From Roseovarius sp. M141 (GTDB lineage: Bacteria; Pseudomonadota; Alphaproteobacteria; Rhodobacterales; Rhodobacteraceae), in NCBI RefSeq assembly GCF_024355225.1, contig NZ_VCNH01000008.1, positions 2,666,001 to 2,730,000 of the forward strand: a stretch of 64,000 nucleotides of DNA. The letters run 5' to 3'. Within the stretch, counting starts at the first letter, position 1. Each line of letters opens with the position of its first letter. The notes under the pieces were generated by a model. It saw only the letters and a program-made list of their open reading frames with translations. It was not told where the DNA came from and did no database searches. This document shows, piece after piece, positions 8,558 through 19,981 of this stretch. The translations under genes and the position numbers were made by a program.

Positions 8558-9433
8558 TCATAATCCGTTTATATTTTTCACCAGCCAGTCTTCCAGCATC
8601 GCCATAGCTGGGGATTTCTCTCTCGATTTCATACAGGTAAGCCAATATCTCCCCGTTGTAATCTCTGCTGTGAATGGCGTGACAAGACGCCCAGACTGAA
8701 TGTAACTCTTGAACATTTCCGACGGCAATAGCGCTATCCCGTGTCCTCTGGCGGCCATCTCAGCCATCGCCACCGAAGAAGCGAAAATCGGGCCGCGCAG
8801 GTCTGGGCAAGATAGCTTTTGCTTGGCAAACCAGCTTGGCCATTCCCCGGCCCTATAGGAACGAAACAAATTCTGACCATCAAAATCCTCGGGGGACGTG
8901 ATTGTATTTGCAATGTCCGGCGCGCAAAGCGGGGTCAGTGGCGTTTCCATTAGCGGTGTTGCGGTCAGCCTTTCCACGTTCCACCGCCGAACCTGATAGC
9001 CATGTCCAGGCCTTCGCGGATCAAGTCAACGCGGTTGTTATTCGTGGAAATTCGCAGATCAATGCCGGGATGCTATTCCGAAAGTTCTGGCAAACGATTA
9101 AGCAGCCAGCCTGTGGCGAACGTGGTCACGACCCTGACATTCAGCGCCTCACGATACTGCCCGTCAAGAAACCGATCCAGAACAGTTCTGACCTGATCAA
9201 GCGTCTTCGTCAGCACCGGCAGCAAGGCGCTGCCCTCGTCGGTCAGGATCAACCCACCGGAGGTCCGTTTGAAGAGAGAGAGAGACGCCGAGCGTCTTTT
9301 CCGGTGAAATGACCTGATAGCTGACCGCCGCCTGAGTGGCACACAACTCCACCGCAGACGATGTGAAGCTGCCTTGGCGGGCGGCGGCCTCAAACGCGCG
9401 AAGGGCAGTCAAGGGAAGGTTCGGGCGATCCAT
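8558..9433 (-). pseudogene. ampR: AmpR/GcvA-type LysR regulator, inactivated
   Basis: Read through its lesions this is a full-length (about 290 residue) LysR regulator. Its helix-turn-helix (LPLTALRAFEAAARQGSFT) and effector domain (ISTNNNRVDLIREGLD, RFGGGTWKG, FRSYRAGEW, TTGRYWLTCMKSREK) match AmpR, activator of inducible beta-lactamase genes. Three lesions are visible: a two-base expansion of a TC tract (9273-9284) after TLGVS, an in-frame amber codon at 9073-9075 after RLPELSE, and a one-base loss near 8976 after GGTWKG. It is divergent from the penicillin-binding protein pseudogene, the usual geometry of ampR and its target. AmpR rather than plain GcvA is inferred from similarity and neighbours. 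Confidence 0.85.
9273..9284. repeat. (AG)6 dinucleotide tract causing the first ampR frameshift
   Basis: Six AG units on the plus strand (TC on the coding strand). Removing one unit restores the LysR reading GVSLFKRTSGGL; with six units the frame runs into GVSLSLQTD. This is consistent with slipped-strand expansion. Confidence 0.7.
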
Positions 9434-11442
9434 AGCTGCAAATTTTTCTTATGCCGCTGCCAAAATATCGTCGTTTGCGAAAGCCTTTGCAGAGAATTAC
9501 CCTTCGAGCACAAAATTTATTATATGGAAATCGGGCCATGATGCCAGCCCGTCACCAGCGGATAGATAGACGCAAAGGTAACACCGCAGCGTCGCGCCCC
9601 ACCGAAAAGCGTGGCTCAACTTCGCGATCTCACGGAAAAATCCGGCGATTGACCGGCGGTTTACGGCGGTTGAGTTTTGGTTTTCTGTGGCGGCTTTCAG
9701 CGGCTGTAACAGTGATGACCGCCATTGCAGTGGCTGTCATTTACAAAGACCTTCCCGATGTTTCAGCATTACTTAATGGGCGTTCCCGCGGCTCTGTAAC
9801 CTTTTTGACCACCCATGCCGAAGTTTTCGCCTGGCGCGGTGATCAGTTCGGCAGTGGCAGTCGTGCCGGGTCGGTCTCCCTCTACTTGCGCGATGCAGTT
9901 CTCACCACCGAAGACAAACGGTTTCATAGCCATTTTGGTATCAACCCTCATGGTGTGGGCAGCGCGGCCCGGATCAACCTCAGGGAGGGCGCGGACCCCT
10001 CTCTGGACGCAGGGGGTCAACCATAACGCGGCAAACCGCCAAGCTGTTGTGCATCGGCGTAAACTACGACCCATCCATCTGGCCGTCAGAAGCCGCCTAC
10101 GGGGCGGAGTGTCGGAAAAGGTCACTTTGGCGCAAGGCGCTGGAGGCGATTTTCGCACTGGCGCTGGAGGCGCGCTATTCCAAGGATGAAATACTGTCGA
10201 TTTATCTGAACCACGCATAGTTGGGTGCAGGAACCCGAGGGGTCGAGCCCGCCAGCCAGAGGTATTTTGACGAATCTGCGGTTGATCTCGGCCCGGCAGA
10301 CGCAGCCATGCTGGCGGGCTTGCCAACGGCGCCGTCTTATTTGCCCCAACTGAGAACCTGAAACGCAGTCAGGACCGGACCTCTGTCGTAGTCGCCGTGA
10401 TGTCCGAACAGGGCTATTTGACACCGGCGCCGACGCCGAACAAGCACGGGCTGTCGCTGCGGTCCTCTCCGAGGCGGCTGACGACATGCAATGCGAGTTC
10501 TTTGCCGACTGGGTGATAGACAGCGGTCCTGACTTTCTGATCCGGGACACCACGGAAGATCTCTCCGTACGGACGGCTTTCGATCCTCGCATTCAGAAAG
10601 GCGCCGAAGAGGCATTGGCCTCGGCCTGCAAGGGCCAGATCGATCCGGAGTCCGATGTTCAAGCCGCAATTGTCGTACAGTCAGCAGATGGCGCGGTGCG
10701 CGCAATGATCGGCGGTAGGCAATTTCGCGGTGTTGAAGGGCAGTTCAACAGGGCGCTTCACGCCAAGCGGCAGACCGGTTTCGTCTTCAAAACCTTTATC
10801 TATGCCGCCGCTTTGGACATGGGGCACAGCCCGCTTGAAACGATTGTCGATGAGTCCATCACCATTCAGGCACCCGGAGCATCGCCCTGGTCGCCGCGCA
10901 ATTTCACACGCCGCTTCTATGGTAAAGTGACCTTGCTCGACGCGCTCAGCCGGTCACTGAATATGTCGGTCATCAAGCTTTCTCAGGAAATTGACTTGGA
11001 AAGTGTTCGCGCCGTCGCCGAAGGGTTCGGTATCGAAAGCGATCTGGCCGCTGGACCCGCGCTGGTTCTCGGGGTTTCCGAGGCCTCCCTTCTTGAAATG
11101 ACGGCTGCATATGCCGGTATTTTGAACGGCGGCAGCGAGGCCGCACCTTATGGAATTTCGGAGTTGCTATTGAGAGGTGAGACTGACCCGCTGGTCACGT
11201 ATCAAAGCGGTATTCAAGAGCGTGTCATCTCCAAAAGCGCGGCGGCGCAGTTGATCTACTTGCTGCACACAGCCATCGAGTCGGGGACCGGCAAGCGGGC
11301 GCGCATTTCGGGGCTGCAAACCGCCGGAAAGACCGGGGCGACGTGGTCAAATCGCGATGCCTGGTTCGTGGGGTTCAGCGCCGATTATGTGGTGGGTGTC
11401 TGGATGGGGCATGATGATAACCGGCCCTTGCGTGGCGTGGCG

Positions 11443-11450
11443 GGCGGCGG
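11443..11450. repeat. Target-site duplication, left copy
   Basis: GGCGGCGG, repeated at 12779-12786 immediately beyond the right end of the element. The sequence is simple (GGC repeats), but the restored reading frame supports it. Confidence 0.75.
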
Positions 11451-11452
11451 GA

Positions 11453-11474
11453 GAGTGTCAGGTCTTCTGTGTAT
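11453..11474 (+). repeat. Left terminal inverted repeat of the IS256-family element
   Basis: Starts GAGTGTC and ends CTGTGTAT; 17 of 22 positions match the reverse complement of 12755-12776. Confidence 0.8.
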
Positions 11475-11512
11475 GACTGATCCGGTTCATGCTTCACCGA
11501 AAGGAAGCATGA

Positions 11513-12726
11513 ATGACCATCTCGAAAGAAGTCCTGGACGAACTGCTGAAGGGCGTAGAGCGCCCTGAAGATCTGCTCGGCGATGCCGGGCTAATGAAAG
11601 AGCTGAAGATCAGGCTCATGGAGCGGATGCTGGGAGCGGAGCTGACTGCGCATCTTGGCTATGACGAAGGCAAGGAGGCACGCCTCGGTCAGACCAATCG
11701 ACGGAATGGCGCCTCGACCAAGGTGCTGAAGGGGCAGGACGGCGAGATGCCGGTGGCGGTGCCCGCGACCGTGACAGCAGCTTTGAGCCGGAACTGGTGA
11801 AGAAGGGCCAGACCCGGATCGACGGGATGGATGACAAGATCATCGGGCTCTACGCGGCCGGGCTGACGGTCCGGGACATCCAGGCTCACCTGCTTGATAT
11901 CTATGGGCTGAAGGTCTCGCCCGACCTGATCAGCCGGGTCACCGACGCTGTCCTGGACGAGGTTCGGGAATGGCAGAGCCGGGCGCTGGAGCGGATGTAT
12001 CCGATCGTGATCTTCGACGCGCTACGGGTGAAGATCCGCGATGCCGACAGCCGGACGGTCAAGAACAAGGCTGTCTATGTCGCCTTCGGCGTCACCCGAG
12101 ATGGCCAACGCGAGGTTCTCGGTCTCTGGATTGCTGACAATGAAGGCGCCAAATTCTGGCTCTCGGTGATGAATGAGCTGAAGAACCGGGGCACGCAGGA
12201 CATCCTGATCGCGGTCGTGGACGGGCTGAGGGGCTTTCCGGAGGTCATTACCGCCGCCTTCCCGGACGCCATGGTCCAGACGTGCATCGTTCACCTCGTG
12301 CGCCATTCCTTGAACTTCTGTTCCTGGAAGGACCGCAAGGCAGTGGCCGCCGATCTACGCCGGATTTACAGTGCCCCGACCGCCGATCTGGCCGAGGCGG
12401 AGCTTGATGCCTTCGAGGAAAAATGGGCCGGGAAATACGCCTCGATCGCCCCGGCCTGGCGCAGGGCCTGGCAGGAGGTGATCCCGTTCTTTGGCTTCGA
12501 TCCGACGATCCGCAAGATCATCTACACGACGAACGCCATAGAATGTCTGAACCGCGTGATCCGCAAATCCATCAAGACGCGGGGCTCGTTCCCCACAGAC
12601 GAGGCCGCGACCAAGCTGATCTACCTGGCAATCCGCAAATTCGAAAAGGACGGCCGCAATGTCCGGGAATGGTTTGCAGCCCGCAATCAGTTCGCCATAA
12701 TGTTCGGCGAGCGCTTCGACGCTTGA
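11513..12726 (+). pseudogene. IS256-family transposase, frameshifted
   Basis: A mutator-type DDE transposase of about 404 residues when repaired. N-terminal part: MTISKEVLDELLKGVERPED, GAELTAHLGYDEG. Catalytic part: IFDALRVKIRD, VVDGLRGFPEV and NAIECLNRVIRKSIKTRG carry the D, D and E. One base (a C) is missing near 11763-11766 (reading GTGCCCGCGACC where PRDRDSSFEPELVKKG is expected), so translation ends at LSRNW and the catalytic half is out of frame. The element therefore looks immobile unless rescued by a sister copy or by frameshifting; no slippery heptamer was noticed at the site. Confidence 0.9.
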
Positions 12727-12754
12727 GTATCTGAAACCGCATGGGCCGGACCCG

Positions 12755-12776
12755 ATACACAGACTTCAGGACACTC
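12755..12776 (-). repeat. Right terminal inverted repeat of the IS256-family element
   Basis: Reverse complement starts GAGTGTCCTGAAG and ends CTGTGTAT, pairing with 11453-11474. Confidence 0.8.
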
Positions 12777-12778
12777 CC

Positions 12779-12786
12779 GGCGGCGG
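12779..12786. repeat. Target-site duplication, right copy
   Basis: GGCGGCGG, the partner of 11443-11450. Confidence 0.75.
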
Positions 12787-13039
12787 GCTCCCTGCCGAGA
12801 TTTGGCGCGAAACCATGACGCGGATTCAGGGTAAGGCGCCTGACCTGCCGTTGCCAATGACAGCTCCACTTTCATTCTTACCCGAGGGCAACAGTTTGGA
12901 CGGCAGCGACTGGAGTGAGCTTTGTGGAGAACTCGCATTCATCCCAAGGACTCAAATAGTACTTTCATGTGCTGCCAGACGAAACGACACACGCAGGGAG
13001 TCACCACCCTGTCTTCTCTCCATATCGTTACGGATCCAC

Positions 13040-13478
13040 ATGCAAAAATACACCCTCATTTCCCTACTGATCGCTGTGCTAAGCGCAGCGTCCTCAGCCG
13101 CAGCCAGTACAATTTGCACCGTTATCATGGATGGTGAAAGTCGCGAAATCGCTCACGAAGAGGGTGATTGCGACAGCCGCGTCACGCCCGCCTCGACGTT
13201 CGAGATCGCGCTCGCGCTGATGGCTTATGATGCCGGCATCGTGCAGGATGCCCACACACCGCGCCTGCCCTTCCGCGAGGGTTATTCGCGTAGCGACACA
13301 GACAATTTCGATTATGCAAATGGTTGGGGATGCTATGTGGGCTGGGCACAGCGTGACGACACCACGCTCGTGTTTGCGCATTTATTGCAGGACGAGACCC
13401 GTCAACCGGTCTCTCCGGGCGTGCGCGCGCGTATTGAAATACTGGACGGTTTTGTGATCTTGCATCGAGGGTTTTACC
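13040..13478 (+). pseudogene. Class D (OXA-type) beta-lactamase remnant
   Basis: Starts with a signal peptide (MQKYTLISLLIAVLSAASS then AAAS). EGDCDSRVTPASTFEIALAL and AYDAGIVQDAHTPRLPFREG match the first motif region of OXA enzymes, and DNFDYANGWGCYVGWAQRDD, TLVFAHLLQDET and VRARIEIL match their C-terminus. The active-site STFK reads STFE: the codon for the carbamylated lysine is GAG at 13202-13204. Between REGY and SRSDTDN (near 13285) roughly 110-120 residues are gone, including the SxV, (Y/F)GN and KTG motifs. It cannot be an active hydrolase. It is in frame with the tail of the penicillin-binding protein pseudogene, which has lost its stop. The 3' limit is approximate. Confidence 0.82.
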
Positions 13479-13829
13479 GTGAACAGACTCACACGGATAG
13501 AGGTTACCACAGCTGGGGTGGCCGTGGCATTGCTGACGGCTTCAACACAGGCGCAAAATCTCGACGGCCTAACTTGGACCGAGCAGAAATGTGTTCTTTA
13601 TCAGGGGGCGTGGGATGCCGCGACAAGCGGCCCCGGCCTCGACGGTCTGAGCCCTGAATTTCTGGAGAGAAACGATACTTTTGTCACCCTGGGATGCACA
13701 ATACAGGGCAATGTCTGTCCCAGAAGTGATGAGGAATTGAATCTGGCCAATATGCTGACACTGATGACCATGTCTGAAGGCATGGCCAGCACTTTTGCTC
13801 CATTTTCGTGCCGGGACGACGCGGAGTGA
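13479..13829 (+). CDS. Small secreted protein of unknown function
   Basis: A 116-residue frame starting at GTG with CGAGGG seven bases upstream. It has a signal peptide (VAVALLTASTQAQ, cleavage likely after AQA) and a mature part with three cysteines (EQKCVLY, LGCTIQG, NVCPRS) plus a fourth in FSCRDD. No family recognised. It follows the OXA remnant closely and overlaps its decayed 3' end. It has no visible lesion, unlike everything around it, so it may still be expressed, or be too young a pseudogene to show damage. Confidence 0.5.
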   Translation: MNRLTRIEVTTAGVAVALLTASTQAQNLDGLTWTEQKCVLYQGAWDAATSGPGLDGLSPEFLERNDTFVTLGCTIQGNVCPRSDEELNLANMLTLMTMSEGMASTFAPFSCRDDAE

Positions 13830-14376
13830 ACCGTCCGTCACGACGTTGGCCACGGATTCGAACGCGTGAGTCAGATCAGCAGCGAACGGCCCACGAGGTT
13901 CTGCCGGCGCAAGCCAAGAACATTGACGGGGGACGCCGTGATCGCCCTGCTCTTTGAGCCGAATGCCATCCATGAAGCGCAATTCAAAGCCGTGCCGGCT
14001 CGGCCGTGCGGTGCCGGATCTGGCATCGTGGACAAGGTAGTCCTGACCGAGGCTACGTGGGGAACAGTTCAAGCCCCTCCCGCCGCCGTCGGCGCATTGA
14101 TCACGTGCGCCAAACCCTTGGCGTATCGGAGCAGAGGCACACTGGGACAGAATCGATCGACTCAGCGGAAGGTGCCGTGCACTGTGGTCTGCCGCAGAAC
14201 GCGCGACTGACAAGGATATCACTGCATTGGCAGAGAAGTTTGAATGCTATGCGCTCCAACGGGCCCGTGCGGATACCGCCCCCCACCGACGTCAATCAGA
14301 TATCATCCACCGCCAGACACTGCGGTAGCCAAGATGCGCTTGGTCGACCGTCAGAAGATATGTCCGGTGATGCCGT
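13830..14376. other. Gap with no recognised gene
   Basis: About 550 bases between the small secreted protein and the UspA gene. Several short frames are open on both strands, but none has a ribosome site and recognisable content. A plus-strand stretch near 14140-14290 reads protein-like (SAAERATDKDITALAEKFEC) and could be a trace of a lost gene. The composition resembles the flanking decayed island. Confidence 0.4.
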
Positions 14377-14808
14377 CTACGACCTGACGACAAGCACAGA
14401 AACCGGCGAGCGGCGCACAATGCGATCGGCGTTCGACCCCACCAGAAATTCGCGCACGCGGTCGGGTTTGTGCGAGGCCATGACCACCAGATCACAGGCG
14501 GTCTGTTCGATCACGTGCAGAACCCTGCGGTGAATTTTGCCAAATGCCAGATGTTGCTTGACACTGATATCGCTTGGGACGTTCTCCTCGACCAGTTTGT
14601 CGAGCGACCTACTGGCCGCCTCAACGGCCAGTTTCTCGTAATCGGGTGGAAAGAACCCATCGACCAATGGCGTGCCCATGTCAGGCACCACCGACATTAT
14701 ATGCAGCTTGCCGCCAGAGGTGCGCACCAGTTCGATGGCCGCCGGCAGCGCCTCTTTCCATGATGCTTTCGCATTCAGATCTATGGTCAGAAGAACCGTG
14801 TTGAACAT
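14377..14808 (-). CDS. Universal stress protein (UspA family), TRAP-associated
   Basis: A 143-residue single UspA domain: starts MFNTVLLTIDLN, has the VVMASHKP strand and the C-terminal nucleotide motif GSNADRIVRRSPVSVLVV (G-2x-G-9x-S/T type, with Asn for the usual second Gly). The ATG at 14808 has AGGAG seven bases upstream. It begins 11 bases after the TRAP permease ends and shares its strand. In Halomonas the UspA protein TeaD sits with the TRAP transporter TeaABC and tunes it with ATP; the same role is inferred here. Confidence 0.88.
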   Translation of the reverse strand: MFNTVLLTIDLNAKASWKEALPAAIELVRTSGGKLHIMSVVPDMGTPLVDGFFPPDYEKLAVEAASRSLDKLVEENVPSDISVKQHLAFGKIHRRVLHVIEQTACDLVVMASHKPDRVREFLVGSNADRIVRRSPVSVLVVRS

Positions 14809-14819
14809 CGTCTCTCTCC

Positions 14820-17591
<2,772 letters not shown>

Positions 17592-17721
17592 TTTTATCCC
17601 CCGGTGGCCCGTTCAGGACGGGCGAGATTTTTGGAAATTGTCGTCGGGTCGGCCTTATCTGGGCGATCTCCTTGGCGGTGGCAGCCTTGGCAGGCTGCCA
17701 CCAGTGCCAATCAGGCGGGAA

Positions 17722-18678
17722 TTACATCCAGCCCATTTCCTTGTAGTAACGCTCTGCACCCGGATGCAGCGGCGCCGACAGGCCATCCTTGATCATCTCC
17801 TCTTGCGTCAGATTGGCAAAGGCCGGATGAAGTTTCTTGAACCGATCAAAGTTGTCGAACACGGCCTTGACCACTTGATAGACGGTTTCTTCGTCCACAT
17901 CGGCAGAGGTCACGAACGTCGCCTTGACACCGAACGTCTGGGTATCATCCGGCGACCCTGCATACATACCGCCCGGAATGGTCGCGGCGGCATAATAGGG
18001 ATTGTCAGCGATCAGCGCGTCGATCTCGGGTCCCGCGACCGGAACAAGGACGGTCTCAACTGTCGAGGCCGCCTCCGAAACGGATCCGTTCGGGTGACCG
18101 ACCGTATAGATGATCGCATCGACCTTGTTGTCCCCCAAAGCTGCGGCCTGCTCGGCCGGCTTCAGCTCTGACGCCAGCGCGAAATCGTCCATCGTCCAGC
18201 CCAGCGCTTCCATGACGACTTGCATCGTCGCGTACTGGCCGGAACCCGGGTTACCGATATTGACGCGCTTGCCCTTCAGGTCGCCAAATTCGGCGATGCC
18301 CGCGTCGGCGCGCGCAACCACGGTGAACGGTTCGGAGTGAACTGAAAATACAGCGCGCTCGTTGTCGAACTTGTTACCTTCGAAATCGGACGTGCCGTTG
18401 TAGGCGTGGTACTGCCAGTCGGACTGCGCGACGCCCATCGACATATCACCTGCCATGATGGCGTTGATGTTCGCGATGGACCCACCCGTCGAAGGGGCGG
18501 TGCATTTCAGGTTCGTTTCTGCCGTGGTGCGGTTCACCAGACGACAGATTGATTGGCCGACGACAAAGTAGACGCCGGTTTGCCCGCCCGTCCCGATTGT
18601 AATGAACTCTTCCTGAGCTTGCGCTCCGGTCCCTGCGATCATCGCGCCGACAAAGGCCATCTGTTTGAATATCTTCAC
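17722..18678 (-). CDS. TAXI-family TRAP solute-binding protein
   Basis: Periplasmic receptor of the TRAP system, 318 residues. The TAXI signature is seen early: ITIGTGGQTGVYFVVGQSIC, followed by GGSIANINAIMAGDMSMGVA and RVNIGNPGSGQYATMQVVME. Start: GTG at 18678 with GGGAGA six bases upstream gives a good signal peptide (VKIFKQMAFVGAMIAGTGAQA). An in-frame ATG at 18708 and the open frame beyond lack such a site and give a poor N-terminus. The ligand cannot be read from sequence; TAXI proteins often bind dicarboxylates or amino acids. Confidence 0.93.
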   Translation of the reverse strand: MKIFKQMAFVGAMIAGTGAQAQEEFITIGTGGQTGVYFVVGQSICRLVNRTTAETNLKCTAPSTGGSIANINAIMAGDMSMGVAQSDWQYHAYNGTSDFEGNKFDNERAVFSVHSEPFTVVARADAGIAEFGDLKGKRVNIGNPGSGQYATMQVVMEALGWTMDDFALASELKPAEQAAALGDNKVDAIIYTVGHPNGSVSEAASTVETVLVPVAGPEIDALIADNPYYAAATIPGGMYAGSPDDTQTFGVKATFVTSADVDEETVYQVVKAVFDNFDRFKKLHPAFANLTQEEMIKDGLSAPLHPGAERYYKEMGWM

Positions 18679-18995
18679 GTATTTCTCCCGGTTGATAGTG
18701 TTATTTTCCATGCTCAGCAGCATGTTGCTTTTTTTGGCGAAGGTGTTCAACTGTTTGTCAGAACGCCCTCGCGAGCGAGACCAAGTATTGTTCCGGCTTT
18801 CGATGACATCGGCACATTATGAGCCAATGTGAAAATGTTCACCGTTCTGTCCAACTTGCCCCCCAACTGTGCAAGTCAGTATGATGTAGCGCAATTAGCC
18901 TGTCAACGGAGCAGGCCGACACTACTAAATCCTGCCCCTCCCCGGGTCTACCGGAGTGTTGTCACTCAACGCTCGGACTGCTTTTCCATTTGCGT

Positions 18996-19150
18996 TCAAG
19001 GCTTCATCAGGCCCCTCCCTGCTTCTTGTGGCGCGAGGTATCCAATGCCGCTGTGCAGGCGTTCGTACTGTAGCAGTTAACCCATTTGAGGGTTTCCCAT
19101 TCGACCTGGTCTACTGACTTCCACGGACCGACCACGTTGATGGCCCGACC
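18996..19150 (-). pseudogene. IS3-family transposase (OrfB) C-terminal remnant
   Basis: The minus strand reads VVGPWKSVDQVEWETLKWVN and, after a one-base shift, ERLHSGIGYLAPQEAGRG then a stop, which matches the C-terminus of IS3-family integrase-type transposases (GPWRSxxxVExATLEWV, RxHSALGYLTPAE). No 5' half is present here. The rest of the gap 18679-19351 holds no gene that could be recognised; the minus-strand leader of the TAXI gene lies at its left end. Confidence 0.6.
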
Positions 19151-19351
19151 TCGAAGCCGGGCGCCGCAGGTACCAAACTCGGCCGTGTAGGACGGCGCCG
19201 CCTTGCGGTCCCAGATTCTTCGAGGGCGCTTTGGCTGTTGCGGAAATTGCCCAAATATTTCCCAAACCCAGCGTCATTCAGGGCCAATTTGAAGGGGTTT
19301 CGAGGGGATTTTAGCCCGGTGCGAAAATATTTCAGGAAGGTCAGTTTCGCC

Positions 19352-19380
19352 TTGTAATACCTATGTTTGCTTGGTTATAC
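19352..19380 (+). promoter_or_regulatory. Promoter of tRNA-Ser(GCU)
   Basis: TTGTAA at 19352-19357 and TTATAC at 19375-19380 with exactly 17 bases between, ending eight bases before the mature tRNA 5' end. Confidence 0.7.
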
Positions 19381-19388
19381 GCGTCGGT

Positions 19389-19478
19389 GGAGACGTGGCC
19401 GAGTGGTCGAAGGCGCTCCCCTGCTAAGGGAGTAGGCCCGGAAGGGTCTCGTGGGTTCGAATCCCATCGTCTCCGCCA
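19389..19478 (+). tRNA. tRNA-Ser(GCU)
   Basis: A 90-base class II tRNA. Acceptor arms GGAGACG/CGTCTCC, D-loop region GGCCGAGTGGTCGAAGGC, anticodon stem CTCCC with loop CTGCTAA giving anticodon GCU (serine AGC/AGU), long variable arm, T-arm GGTTCGAATCC and encoded CCA at 19476-19478. Confidence 0.98.
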
Positions 19479-19981
19479 AAACTCCCATCGTTTGGGGTTC
19501 GGAAAACCTAAACCACAGGATTTCCACAGTTTTTTTCGTAGAAATTACATCATCTAGCCTCAATCAACCCAGCACCGGGCCTGGGCAGCGAGCCGTATCA
19601 GCAGCTTGGAAACGATTGAGGGTCGGTCTGTGTTGCTATGAAACGGGGCGAGATGCTGACGCATACCAGATAGATCTGCGAAACGGCCAATGGACCGCAG
19701 CAGATGATCTTGCGGGGCGTGATCTTCGATCTAAAGATCATTGAGCACGGCACATTGCGCCTATTGCTTCCGACCTGGCATCGCCCTCCCTTCCCATGCT
19801 TCAATACGCAAAATGATTCAGTGACCATGCCGCAAATCCAGAAGAGATCTTCGGAAAACAGACTGAATTCAAACCTTGGCTTAGGCGCCGTGTGGGAGGG
19901 TGCGTATTTTGTCGACCTATCCACGCATGCTGCATTCAAACCTGATCGTAGCGCACCCTTTTTCCCTGTCGCCCATACCCC
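19479..19981. other. Gap with no recognised gene
   Basis: About 500 bases between tRNA-Ser(GCU) and the 3' end of the first FAD/GcvT oxidoreductase gene. A T-run (TTTTTTT, near 19530) follows a weak GGAAA/TTTCC pairing and may end the tRNA transcript. A 113-codon minus-strand frame at 19598-19939 has no ribosome site and no recognisable content. Nothing else is supported. Confidence 0.4.

Larger units (their letters stand above)
11451..12778 (+). mobile_element. IS256-family insertion sequence (1328 bp) with 8-bp target duplication
   Basis: Bounded by imperfect inverted repeats that begin GAGTGTC and share CTGTGTAT, and flanked by the direct repeat GGCGGCGG at 11443-11450 and 12779-12786. 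Size, 8-bp duplication and transposase type fit IS256. Joining the outer flanks at one copy of the repeat restores the penicillin-binding protein frame exactly (GVAGGG to LPAEIWRET), which proves an insertion into an existing gene. Confidence 0.92.
9538..12960 (+). pseudogene. Class A (PBP1-type) penicillin-binding protein, inactivated and split by an IS
   Basis: Bifunctional transglycosylase/transpeptidase remnant. After a basic N-terminus and one membrane segment, the GT51 part shows EDKRFHSHFGIN, GGSTITRQTAKLL and ARYSKDEILSIYLN; the transpeptidase part shows SLN (SxN) and AGKTG (KTG). Lesions: a one-base loss in the G run near 10011-10015, an amber codon at 10218-10220 (NHA*LGAG), frameshifts near 10340 and 10430, and the catalytic serine of SxxK replaced by Phe (RQTGFVFKTFIY). 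An IS256-family element splits it at GVAGGG; the tail LPAEIWRETMTRIQG resumes at 12779. The original end is not clear and 12960 is approximate. The start ATG at 9538 is one of two adjacent. Confidence 0.9.

Noticed and set aside
12815..13657. A single 280-residue protein spanning the IS flank and the OXA region
   Set aside because: It is a chance read-through from the pbp tail into the OXA remnant; the two parts belong to different families and both are damaged.
19598..19939. A 113-codon minus-strand frame between the tRNA and the FAD/GcvT gene
   Set aside because: No ribosome site or recognisable content; Cys/Ser/Arg-rich composition is not convincing.
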